Below are positions 40,254 to 48,295 of a stretch of 64,000 nucleotides of DNA, one piece after another. Each line of letters opens with the position of its first letter. Within the stretch, counting starts at the first letter, position 1. Origin of the DNA: Oscillospiraceae bacterium. Lineage in GTDB: Bacteria > Bacillota_A > Clostridia > Oscillospirales > Ruminococcaceae. The translations under genes and the position numbers were made by a program. The stretch covers positions 1 to 64,000 of the forward strand of contig JAFWUX010000004.1 in NCBI GenBank assembly GCA_017523995.1, given 5' to 3'. The notes below the pieces were generated by a model. The model was given only the letters and a program-made list of their open reading frames with translations, had not been told where the DNA came from and did not search any database.

Positions 40254-41162
40254 TCAGAACCGGATGATGCTGTTCAGAATATTTCGCTTCCGTGCCGGAA
40301 GACCGCCGAGCGCATTCCGGACAGCAAGCTGTGTATTGCCGTCCCACGAGTTGATGATATCCTCTTTGTCTCTGCCCGCAACGCATTCCAGCAGCGAGAC
40401 GATGATCTCGGGGATTGCGTTGACATCCGTCACGGAGATTGCACGTTCGCCCATGAGTTCGCGCCACTTCGGCAGCTTAACCGTGCTCTCGCTGCGTCCG
40501 TCCATGACCATGAGGTGGAAGACATCGTAACGTCTGCTGACCTGTGCAAGCAGCGCTTCGGTGTTGATATCCTCGCTGACACGGTCGCCGAAGACCTTTT
40601 CGATCTCCCGGACAAGCAGCTGTTCCGGATAGCCGTCATCGCCGAGCGTGAAGATGACGCCCTTCTGCTGCCGCTTTTCCCATGCATCGGTTTTGGTTTT
40701 GTTCGCGGCAAGATACCAGACCAGCGGATAGCTCTCAAAGTTGTTTCCGCCGCCGCCCTGCTCGAACCACAGTTCCGTCAGCTGGCTTGCAATGCGGATA
40801 TCGGATTCAAACTGCGTGACCTGCAAAGGCGAACGGTCGCATCTGGAATCACCGACTGCGCAGAACATGATCTGCGGGCCTTCCACCGGCTGGCGTTCGA
40901 TGATATCCTTGACCATTTCGCCGAGGCGCTGCGCTGTGACATTCAGCAGATCGCTCATAGAACCGGTCACATCCAGACCGATGATGATCGGCGTGGTGAC
41001 GGGGTGATCTGCCGAATCAAGGCTTTCTCTGCATTTGATTTTCCGCGGATCGTATTTGTCATCGATTTTGGTTGCGCTGTAAATATCATTGACCCGCTTG
41101 CCGCTGATTCTTGCAGACGAATATTTTTTCCAGTCTGCTGCGCTCCATGCACCGTATCCCAT
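40254..41162 (-). CDS. VWA-domain protein
   Basis: A 302-residue protein. A von Willebrand A domain starts IIIGLDVTGSMSDLL (D-x-T-G-S metal-site motif, around residue 60), with a later FTLGDDGYP strand providing further acidic ligands. C-terminal part is helical (VSLLECVAGRDKEDIIN...). VWA proteins act as metal-dependent interaction hubs with ATPases or kinases. AGGAGG precedes the ATG. It lies between the J-domain protein and the PurA paralog, 9 nt before the latter's start. Confidence 0.85.
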   Translation of the reverse strand: MGYGAWSAADWKKYSSARISGKRVNDIYSATKIDDKYDPRKIKCRESLDSADHPVTTPIIIGLDVTGSMSDLLNVTAQRLGEMVKDIIERQPVEGPQIMFCAVGDSRCDRSPLQVTQFESDIRIASQLTELWFEQGGGGNNFESYPLVWYLAANKTKTDAWEKRQQKGVIFTLGDDGYPEQLLVREIEKVFGDRVSEDINTEALLAQVSRRYDVFHLMVMDGRSESTVKLPKWRELMGERAISVTDVNAIPEIIVSLLECVAGRDKEDIINSWDGNTQLAVRNALGGLPARKRNILNSIIRF

Positions 41163-41215
41163 AATCGTACCTCCTAAAAATTCATGATATTGCAGCCTGT
41201 GTTTTCAGCGGGCTG

Positions 41216-42193
41216 TTAAACAGCCTCAGAAATATCAGGCAGTCTGACGTTCATTTGTGTGAATCTTCTTCCGCCGAAGCCTTCAAAGATCACCTGTTCC
41301 CATTTTTCCATTTCTTCATTTGCCGAGCCGCTGCAGATGCTCTCAGCAAAATCCTGCACTGCTTTGGGTGCATCGTCGGGGAATATGCGCCTTGCAATCG
41401 CTTTGACGCATTCAAGGTCGGTGATATGACATGCAGTTCCGTCTGTCTTTGTCAGAGCGGAAAGGCAGTCATATACGGTGGACTGCACGCCTGTCATTCT
41501 GCGCCCCTCCCTTGCTGCGAACCACCAGCCGCCGCCGACCCGCACGGTATGCTCCGCGGGGTCAATCAGGAGATTTTCCTCCGCGAGGCAGTTCCAGACG
41601 ATTCCTTTCACCTCTGCGTAACAGCAGATGCCCAGAAGCCGCGAGATGATCCATGCGGCGTGCCGGCTGTCAAGCTTTCCGCCGTAGAAATCCAGCACCC
41701 GCGAGAGCGGAAGTTCGCCGGTTCGCTTGCAGGTCTCAATGAGGAGTCCGTCCTCGGTGCGGATCACCTGCGTGACCACCGGCAGGAATGCCTCCGCCTG
41801 CGCAAGAATCTGCTGCGGAAGATACTCTCTGAAAAACAGATCCGACCTTGCTTCGGAGCGGGTGAAGCAATCCACAAACTCCTCTTTCATCAGGAACCAG
41901 ACCGCGTTTTCGCCGATATATTCCGTGCCGTATTCCTGTGTCAGCGCCATGAGATACCGGATCCCGATTGCGCGGCTGCCGCACCGGAACAGTTTTTCCT
42001 GCGCGGTGTGCGCTTTTTTCAGTTTCCGGTACAGCTCGTTGATATAAGCGGAAACCTCCGGCGCACGCGGATCGCTGCATTTGTCCGGATGATATTTCAG
42101 CATCAGCGCAAGATAGATCGGCTGCGCAAGTGCCGGATCCTCAGGGAAAACATCCTTGCAGCATTTGCATTTCAGAATGTCGGATATATCCAT
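41216..42193 (-). CDS. J-domain fused to degenerate kinase-like domain
   Basis: A 325-residue protein; the ATG at 42193 has GGAGGGG upstream. A short N-terminal CKCCKDVF segment is followed by a J domain with the HPD tripeptide in LMLKYHPDKCSDP (about 29-36), which would recruit Hsp70. Residues 95-325 resemble a protein kinase lobe: VWNCLAEENLLIDPAEHTV stands where HGDLxxENILxD is expected, and GGGWW where DFG is expected, so catalysis looks lost. First gene of the operon, possibly an adaptor or sensor. Confidence 0.65.
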   Translation of the reverse strand: MDISDILKCKCCKDVFPEDPALAQPIYLALMLKYHPDKCSDPRAPEVSAYINELYRKLKKAHTAQEKLFRCGSRAIGIRYLMALTQEYGTEYIGENAVWFLMKEEFVDCFTRSEARSDLFFREYLPQQILAQAEAFLPVVTQVIRTEDGLLIETCKRTGELPLSRVLDFYGGKLDSRHAAWIISRLLGICCYAEVKGIVWNCLAEENLLIDPAEHTVRVGGGWWFAAREGRRMTGVQSTVYDCLSALTKTDGTACHITDLECVKAIARRIFPDDAPKAVQDFAESICSGSANEEMEKWEQVIFEGFGGRRFTQMNVRLPDISEAV

Positions 42194-42209
42194 TGCATCT
42201 CCCCTCCTT

Positions 42210-42444
42210 GTGATAGAATCAAAATGATACGAACGGTGTCTAAAAAATGAACCGTGCTGATATCGTTTTGTTAGTATCATAATAACATTATCAAGCGGGT
42301 TTGTCAAGCGTTTCGAGGTGAATTCTGTGTTATGCACAATTAGATTCTATCACGTTGATATTATCTATGTGCAGCGTGTACAAACTTCCCGCAGATATTG
42401 ACATTCGGGGCAAAGATGTGTTATGATGAATCAGATACTATCAC
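42210..42444. promoter_or_regulatory. Divergent regulatory region with GAT(T/A)CTATCAC boxes
   Basis: GATTCTATCAC occurs at 42343-42353 (+) and, inverted, at 42210-42220; GATACTATCAC at 42434-42444 (+). An inverted pair ATGATACGAAC (42224-42234) and GTTAGTATCAT (42270-42280) shares the core. Promoters: minus TTGACA (42302-42307)/TATTAT (42279-42284), 17-bp spacer; plus TTGACA (42398-42403)/TATGAT (42422-42427), 18-bp spacer. Boxes flank both, as expected for one regulator controlling both genes. Confidence 0.7.
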
Positions 42445-42455
42445 TGGAGGTTCCT

Positions 42456-43265
42456 ATGAATTACGATATTACAAAGTATGACAGACCGTCCGTCGCTGCC
42501 GATATTGTTGTATTTACCGTCCGCAAGGGCGAAAGCGAAAGCTACCGTCACCTTTCAAAACCCGTGCTTTCGGTGCTGCTTGTCCGGCGCACCGAAGAAC
42601 CTTTTGAAAATATGCTCGCGCTCCCCGGCGGATTCTGCTGCCGCGAGGAGACAATCGAGGAAACTGCGTTCCGGAAGCTGAAAGAGAAAACCGGCGTGGA
42701 CAGTCCGCCGCTTTCGCTGCTGTGCAATCTCTCCAAGCTCGGCAGAGATCCGCGAGGCTGGATCATCTCCTGCTGCTACTGGACTGTCATTGCGCACAAC
42801 AGGGCAGCGCTCGGCAAAAACGCGGAATGGTTCGCGGTCTCGCTGAATGAGGACGGCGGAAAATATACGCTGACCCTGACCGATGACAACGGCAGAGCAT
42901 TTGTATCCGAGGTGCGGATTCATAATCCCAACGAGCTCTATAACCAGTCCGCAGAAGCCGAGATTCCGAAGAACAGTCTTGCGTTTGACCACGCCGAAAT
43001 CATCGTCAACGCTCTGCTGAAGCTGCGCAGCAGTCTCGAAAAGCCCTATGCCGCGTTCAGACTTCTGCCCGAACGGTTCACGCTGACCGATCTGCAGCAG
43101 GTCTATGAAGCAATCCTTGACAGGAAACTGATCATGGCGAATTTCAGGCGCAAAATCACGCCGTATGTCGCGGAGACAGGCGGAATCGAGGGCGGCGCAG
43201 GACACCGTCCCTCTAAGCTTTTTGCGCCGAAGAAAGCGGCAGCCGATCCCGACTCCCCGCTCTGA
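42456..43265 (+). CDS. NrtR-type Nudix/winged-helix regulator
   Basis: A 269-residue regulator. The ATG at 42456 follows GGAGG. Residues 15-165 are a Nudix domain; the box reads GGFCCREETIEETAFRKLKE, where the catalytic REUxEE has become RKLKEK, so it likely binds rather than hydrolyses its ligand. Residues 205-255 are the winged helix FTLTDLQQVYEAILDRKLIM typical of NrtR, which binds ADP-ribose or related nucleotides. It is divergent from the J-domain/VWA/PurA-like operon and likely controls it through the boxes between them. No NAD synthesis gene is nearby. Confidence 0.85.
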   Translation: MNYDITKYDRPSVAADIVVFTVRKGESESYRHLSKPVLSVLLVRRTEEPFENMLALPGGFCCREETIEETAFRKLKEKTGVDSPPLSLLCNLSKLGRDPRGWIISCCYWTVIAHNRAALGKNAEWFAVSLNEDGGKYTLTLTDDNGRAFVSEVRIHNPNELYNQSAEAEIPKNSLAFDHAEIIVNALLKLRSSLEKPYAAFRLLPERFTLTDLQQVYEAILDRKLIMANFRRKITPYVAETGGIEGGAGHRPSKLFAPKKAAADPDSPL

Positions 43266-43313
43266 GCTGGAACAGAAGGTCATGGGCGGCAGCTGCTGTC
43301 CGATCAATCGCTC

Positions 43314-43376
43314 TTGACAAATGCCCGATCCTCTGCTATAATAATGAAGCGACCGAATTTTACATTTTGGTCGCTT
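43314..43376 (+). promoter_or_regulatory. Consensus promoter and operator of the tetR-like gene
   Basis: -35 TTGACA (43314-43319), 17-bp spacer, -10 TATAAT (43337-43342). Directly after it AAGCGACC (43347-43354) and GGTCGCTT (43369-43376) form a 30-bp inverted repeat, a likely autorepression site. Confidence 0.7.
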
Positions 43377-43408
43377 TCAAAAACGAAACAGGTCGCAAGG
43401 AGGATAAC

Positions 43409-43999
43409 ATGTCACCGAAAATATTTTCGATCTCCGAAAAAGAACAGCTCAGGGAAACAATGTTTTACGCCGGACTGGAGCTTTTGAAGGAACACGGCAT
43501 GACGCATATGTCCGTTGAGAAGATCACCGCCGCTGCCGGAATCGGCAAAAGCACATTCTACAATTTCTTCCTTTCCAAAGAGGATTTTGTTCTGCAGCTC
43601 ATTGATTTCAACCGCAGCCGTTTCTGGAAAGCCGTCGCGGAAATGCGCGGCGCACGCGAAAAGCTCACTGCAGAGGAGAGCAAACAGGTGCTGACGGCGA
43701 TCATCAACAATAACAACAGCGTGTATCAGTATCTCACGCCGGAGGATGAGGAAAAACTCGCGGCGGCAAGTCCTGACCGGATGACTGCCGATCTTGAGGA
43801 GGAGACCGAAATGCTCCGGCGGCTGTTTGCGATGTTTGACAATGTGCGGGAAGATGTCGATTATGCGGTGGTATCGAATCTGCTGAAGATTCTTGCGCTC
43901 ACCGCAGAGCACCGCGCCGTCCTGCACGGGAGCGCTTATCAGCGTACACAGGACAAGCTGTTCCGTCTGCTGTTCGACTGCGTTTTTGAGGAGGCGTGA
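43409..43999 (+). CDS. TetR/AcrR-family regulator
   Basis: A 196-residue repressor. The HTH spans TMFYAGLELLKEHGMTHMSV to ITAAAGIGKSTFYNFFLSKEDF; the rest is a helical ligand domain. I use the ATG at 43409 with AAGGAGG upstream. It starts an operon with an ABC exporter gene (now broken) whose ATG lies 1 nt after its stop; such repressors usually sense a substrate of the pump. Confidence 0.88.
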   Translation: MSPKIFSISEKEQLRETMFYAGLELLKEHGMTHMSVEKITAAAGIGKSTFYNFFLSKEDFVLQLIDFNRSRFWKAVAEMRGAREKLTAEESKQVLTAIINNNNSVYQYLTPEDEEKLAAASPDRMTADLEEETEMLRRLFAMFDNVREDVDYAVVSNLLKILALTAEHRAVLHGSAYQRTQDKLFRLLFDCVFEEA

Positions 44000-44000
44000 C

Positions 44001-44715
44001 ATGAAACAATCCGCAAAGAAAAAAGAGGGCATTGCCCGTCTGATTGAGTTAGCATCTGCTAACAAATGGCGGATGGCCGCCGCATGTACTTTGTCCGTGC
44101 TGTCAAGCGTGTGCCGGATTGTGCCGTTTTTCACGATCTACAAGGTGCTGCAAACACTGATCCGCTGCTATGCATCCGGAACGGCGTTCACATTTGCAGG
44201 CGTCAAAGGGCTCGTGCTGATCACTGCCGTGAGTGCCGTGTTCTACGGCGTTTTCGCCTATGCTTCGGCGATGCTCTCGCACGGGGCTGCGTTCGATATC
44301 CTCTATGAACTGCGCATGAATCGAGAATCTATCGTCCAGCATTGTCGCGAACGGCGCTGTCATTCTGATCCGTTTGCTCATTGCGCTGATCGTGCTGAGC
44401 ATCTTCAATGTGAAAATGACGCTGGCGATGTTCATTGTGATCCCATTGGCAATTCCGTTTGCGGTTATCAGCTATCAGCGGGTGGCGCACACCGGCGCGG
44501 AGCTGATCGCAATCCAGCAGCAGACGGCGGCGAATGTGATCGAATACGCCGGCGGCATCACCACGCTGCAGGCCTATGACCGGACAGGCAGTGCGTTCAC
44601 GGAGCTGAAAAACAGCTTTGCAAAAATGCGGGATGATTCCAAACGGCAGGAGAAGGCAGGCGGCGCGGTGTCAATGTGCGGCAGGAAGTCAAACGAAATA
44701 TGCGGACAATCATAA
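44001..44715 (+). pseudogene. ABC exporter half, internally deleted and truncated
   Basis: Starts MKQSAKKKEGIARLIELASA and follows the membrane domain of IrtA/YbtP-type ABC exporters (RMAAACTLSVLSSVCRIVPF...). At 44316-44320 the frame shifts: the text jumps to IENLSSSIVANGAVILIRLL in another frame, consistent with loss of some 35 codons. The second part runs to ITTLQAYDRTGSAFTELKN and then stops at 44715, so the rest of the membrane domain and the whole ATPase are missing. It follows a TetR gene. Not functional. Confidence 0.85.
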
Positions 44716-44764
44716 AGCCGCGCCGCTGTCTGGATCTGAGAATCATTCGGAGGAGGAAACTGAA

Positions 44765-45265
44765 ATGCTTTTGACTGTTTTTCTGGCGCTCGTCTTCTGC
44801 GCCGCAATCTCACTGATGCTGCTTTCTGCAGTGGCATTCATTCAAAATAACCGGTTCTTTTCATCGGCGCCGAAAGAGGCGCAAGCGTTGCTGAAGCCAA
44901 GAGATACAGAACTGTTCTACGGTGCCAGAATCATCGGGTGGACGCTGATGATCTTCAGCCTGCTGATGATCGCAGGTGTCGGCGTGATTTCGATCTGGGA
45001 CGGTTTCCGGAGCGGCTATACATTCCGGCAGTTTTTCCTGCGTTTCGTTACGATCTTTACCGTTTACAAGCTCTATGACATGATCTGCTTTGACTGGTTT
45101 CTGCTCTGCAAATTCAGATTCTTCCAGCATTATTATCCGGAAGTAGCGCCTGTTTATAACGGCAGAAAATATGGCTATAACATCAAAAGTCAGCTATTGA
45201 AGCTGCTTGTCATTTTCCCTGCGGCATCTGCACTGGCAGCGTGGATCTGTACGCTGTTCCGTTGA
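44765..45265 (+). CDS. 166-residue membrane protein
   Basis: AGGAGGAAACTGAA precedes the ATG. Four hydrophobic segments (3-25, 58-78, 92-110, 145-163), with KFRFFQHYYPEVAPVYNGRK between. No family recognised. It follows the broken ABC exporter by 50 nt and may originally have belonged to that operon. Confidence 0.7.
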   Translation: MLLTVFLALVFCAAISLMLLSAVAFIQNNRFFSSAPKEAQALLKPRDTELFYGARIIGWTLMIFSLLMIAGVGVISIWDGFRSGYTFRQFFLRFVTIFTVYKLYDMICFDWFLLCKFRFFQHYYPEVAPVYNGRKYGYNIKSQLLKLLVIFPAASALAAWICTLFR

Positions 45266-45302
45266 TTTGACAGTGCAGAGGCACACACGCGCACACTTAC
45301 CG

Positions 45303-45332
45303 ATCCCGTCTGATTCAGTCATCAGGCGGGAT
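45303..45332 (+). terminator. Hairpin after the membrane protein gene
   Basis: ATCCCGTCTGA/TCAGGCGGGAT stem (11 bp with one G-T pair, 8-nt loop), followed by TGCTGCTTTC. The T run is weak. Confidence 0.5.
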
Positions 45333-45424
45333 TGCTGCTTTCTGCACATTCGGATAAAATCCGGATTTTTCCGCCTGCGCTTCAAAGTGATGGCAATACA
45401 GCAGAAAGCGGACATTTTCGCCCA

Positions 45425-45453
45425 TTGACTGCCGTATCAATTTATAGTACAAT
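45425..45453 (+). promoter_or_regulatory. Promoter of the dockerin metalloprotease-like gene
   Basis: -35 TTGACT (45425-45430), 17-bp spacer, -10 TACAAT (45448-45453), about 70 nt upstream of the ATG. Confidence 0.65.
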
Positions 45454-45524
45454 GAGGGCAGACGGTTCCGGAGCTCAGGCAGATCAATGAGCCGTCATTT
45501 GGGGATAAAACGGGGAGGATTATC

Positions 45525-48176
45525 ATGAGGAGAAAAAAAGCGGCAGCACTGCTGACTGCCGGTATCACGGCAGTTTCCATGCTTCAGATGTTTCCGGCAG
45601 ACATATCCGCGGAGGAGGCGTATCTGATCCGCGATAAATGGGGCTACTGCCAATCTGCGCATTATGCAGAATCCGAGCATTTTGTCATCTTCTACGGCGA
45701 TCATGACACAACGGGACTGGTCAACGATCAGTTCCTGAAACGGAACCTTGCTGACTACGAGACGCTGTGGAAATGCTACGGCGAATATCTCGGTATGCAG
45801 AATATGAATGTCGATGTCTACGGCAAGAGCACACAGAAATACAAGACAAATGTCTACCTGACGAACACCGGACTGAGCCAGTATCCCGAAGGCTGGGCGT
45901 TCATGAGTTCAGAGGACGGCTACGGCATCGAGATTATCAGTCCGGAAGCCATGCAGGATGAACTGACAATCGCGCATGAATTCGGGCATGTTGTCACGAT
46001 GCAGCAGAAGGCATGGGTCGATCAGGAGATCACCGGTGCGTGGTGGGAACCGCTCGCAAACTGGTTCCGCGAGATGTATCTGATGAGCGATTATTATACG
46101 GGCAGCACCAAAACATGCTGGTTTGAACCGTATATCCGCAATATGAGCCTTTCGTTTCCGCACGGCCGCGATTATTACGAGGTCTGGCCGTTCCTTGTCT
46201 ATCTGGAAACGAATCCCGACGGTCTGCCGGGGCTCGGACAGTTTACGGTTCGGCGCATGATCTCTGAGGCTAAGCAGAATGAATATCCGTTTGATACAAT
46301 CGCGCGGCTTTCCGGCATGGATGCGCAGACGCTGTTCGGACACTATGCAAAGCGCATGGCGACCTTTGATCTCGGCATGAAAGAAGCGTATCAGCAGGAG
46401 TTTCAGCAAAAGCTGAAAGACAGCCCGTATTACCGGAACCTGTTTTATACGGTCTTGCAGGACTGCGGCACAGGCTGGCTCCAGTCGCCGCAATGGGAGG
46501 CGCCGATGCAGGGCGGCATCAATATCATTCCGCTGACGGTCACCGGCAAACAGATCAAAGCGGAGCTGCGCGGGCTTTCCGATGATGCAAATGCGGCATG
46601 GAAAGCGTGCATCGTCACGGTCGATGCAAACGGAAAAGAGCATTACTCCGATCTCTTTGACAGCGGCGAATCTGCTGCTGTTTCTGCGGAAAACATCACG
46701 CAGGCATATCTGACCGTCTCCGCGATGCCGAAAACGCTTTACCGCGTGAACGCATTTCACAAGGAAAAGGATTCGTCCTATAAGGACGGCGACGAACGCA
46801 GACGATACCCCTATGAGATCAAACTGGACGGCGCATCCGTGCAGCAGTCCGGCGGATATTCCAAAGGCAAAGGACATGTCCATGCAAACGGCGGCGGCTG
46901 GGTTGCAGATACGGCGCGCGTTTCGGATTCGGTCTATGTCGGGCCGGACGCAATGGTGCTCGGTGCAGCAAATATCTCCGGCAATGTCCGCATCACGGAT
47001 CATGCGATTGTCACGGGCAATACGATCATCAAGGACAACGCCGTGATTGCCGACCATGCGGTTGTGCACGGCGGCGGCTGGGTCTATGTCAACGAATGGA
47101 AAACCGGCAATGTCGAAATCAGCGGGAATGCCGTTGTCAGCGGCAGCGCGGTTGTGACAGGTATGTGCAAAATCTCCGGCAGCGCGAAAGTCACGCAAAA
47201 AGCATATGTCTGCGAAGCGGTGACGGTCACAGACAACGCGGTCATCAAAGGCAATGCGTATGTCTACGGCAGCGGTGCGTATTCCGGTCAGGCAATCGCA
47301 GACGGCGACTATGCAAATGCCGAGACCAAAACCGGCGGTGTCGGCTTTGGCTGGCTCGATGACAACGGCTGGTATCAAACTGCTGACGGCTATCTTGCAG
47401 ACTATGATTTCTCGGAGCCGACAAACTTCTGGGCGAAGGATCAGTCAACCGCAACAAACGCACGGCAGAACGGCGCAGAATGGGCTGCAGAACGAACCTC
47501 GGCAAAAGGCGTCCTGAACTTTGACGGCTCAGATGACTGTCTGCTGCCGGATACAAGTCTGCTTCAAACCGACAGCCTGCAAATCAGTTTTGCTGTTCTC
47601 CCGAACGGCGGCGTGAATCAGGAGCTGCTCCGTTTCGGCGATGACAAAGCATATCTTGCATTCACGCCGGAAAATGCCGAAGGAAACGCCGTGCTGACGA
47701 TCACCGACGGCAAAACATCCGGAACGCTCTCTGCTCCGGCACTGCCGCGGGGCGAATGGAGCAAAGTCTCAGTGCATCTGATGAACGGCAAAGCCGCGCT
47801 GCACATCAACGGCGAAGTTGCCGACAGCAAGAGCATTTCGCTGACGGCGCTCGATGTCATGTGCGCATCGCAGGATGATCAGGCAGTCATCGGAAAAGGA
47901 TTCAAAGGCGCCCTCGATTATCTCCGGTTCAGCTTCAAACCGGCCGCCGAACCGACGGTTACATATACCGGAAAGGAAGCACCGAAGATTACCGCACTCA
48001 GGGGCGATATCAACAAGGACGGAAAATGCGACAAAGCCGATGCCGTACTGCTTCTGCAGTATCTGCTGACTGCTGAAACGGCGCTTCCGGACTGGAATGC
48101 CGGTGATCTGGACAATAACGGCAGGCTCAATGCAAATGATCTCACCTTGCTGAAAGGTCTGCTTCTTAATCCGTAA
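45525..48176 (+). CDS. Secreted metalloprotease-like / beta-helix / LamG / dockerin protein
   Basis: An 883-residue exported protein. Signal peptide to about 30. Residues 40-300 resemble DUF6055/Svx-type proteins with a gluzincin motif TIAHEFGHVV (HEFGH, about residue 150) and a WWEPLANWF segment carrying a likely third ligand Glu. Residues 440-600 are left-handed helix hexapeptide repeats (many VxGNAV/ISGSAK-type turns). A LamG-like lectin domain follows (about 625-800), then a C-terminal dockerin with DINKDGKCDKAD and DLDNNGRLNAND. Probably a cellulosome-bound peptidase acting on wall or plant glycoprotein; activity inferred. Confidence 0.75.
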   Translation: MRRKKAAALLTAGITAVSMLQMFPADISAEEAYLIRDKWGYCQSAHYAESEHFVIFYGDHDTTGLVNDQFLKRNLADYETLWKCYGEYLGMQNMNVDVYGKSTQKYKTNVYLTNTGLSQYPEGWAFMSSEDGYGIEIISPEAMQDELTIAHEFGHVVTMQQKAWVDQEITGAWWEPLANWFREMYLMSDYYTGSTKTCWFEPYIRNMSLSFPHGRDYYEVWPFLVYLETNPDGLPGLGQFTVRRMISEAKQNEYPFDTIARLSGMDAQTLFGHYAKRMATFDLGMKEAYQQEFQQKLKDSPYYRNLFYTVLQDCGTGWLQSPQWEAPMQGGINIIPLTVTGKQIKAELRGLSDDANAAWKACIVTVDANGKEHYSDLFDSGESAAVSAENITQAYLTVSAMPKTLYRVNAFHKEKDSSYKDGDERRRYPYEIKLDGASVQQSGGYSKGKGHVHANGGGWVADTARVSDSVYVGPDAMVLGAANISGNVRITDHAIVTGNTIIKDNAVIADHAVVHGGGWVYVNEWKTGNVEISGNAVVSGSAVVTGMCKISGSAKVTQKAYVCEAVTVTDNAVIKGNAYVYGSGAYSGQAIADGDYANAETKTGGVGFGWLDDNGWYQTADGYLADYDFSEPTNFWAKDQSTATNARQNGAEWAAERTSAKGVLNFDGSDDCLLPDTSLLQTDSLQISFAVLPNGGVNQELLRFGDDKAYLAFTPENAEGNAVLTITDGKTSGTLSAPALPRGEWSKVSVHLMNGKAALHINGEVADSKSISLTALDVMCASQDDQAVIGKGFKGALDYLRFSFKPAAEPTVTYTGKEAPKITALRGDINKDGKCDKADAVLLLQYLLTAETALPDWNAGDLDNNGRLNANDLTLLKGLLLNP

Positions 48177-48202
48177 CAGGAATGTCACTGCGTCCTGAAA
48201 CA

Positions 48203-48230
48203 AAGCAGCGCCCCGCTTGGAGCGCTGCTT
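48203..48230 (+). terminator. Terminator of the metalloprotease-like gene
   Basis: 9-bp stem AAGCAGCGC/GCGCTGCTT with 10-nt loop, followed by TTTCTTC. Confidence 0.75.
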
Positions 48231-48295
48231 TTTCTTCATATGTGCGATGTTGCTTCGCTGATAAAATGTGATATCATACCTTCGTGCGCATCGGC

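Noticed and set aside
39039..41177. 712-residue plus-strand frame opposite PurA-like and VWA genes
   Set aside because: Spans two real genes on the other strand; biased composition and no start signals.
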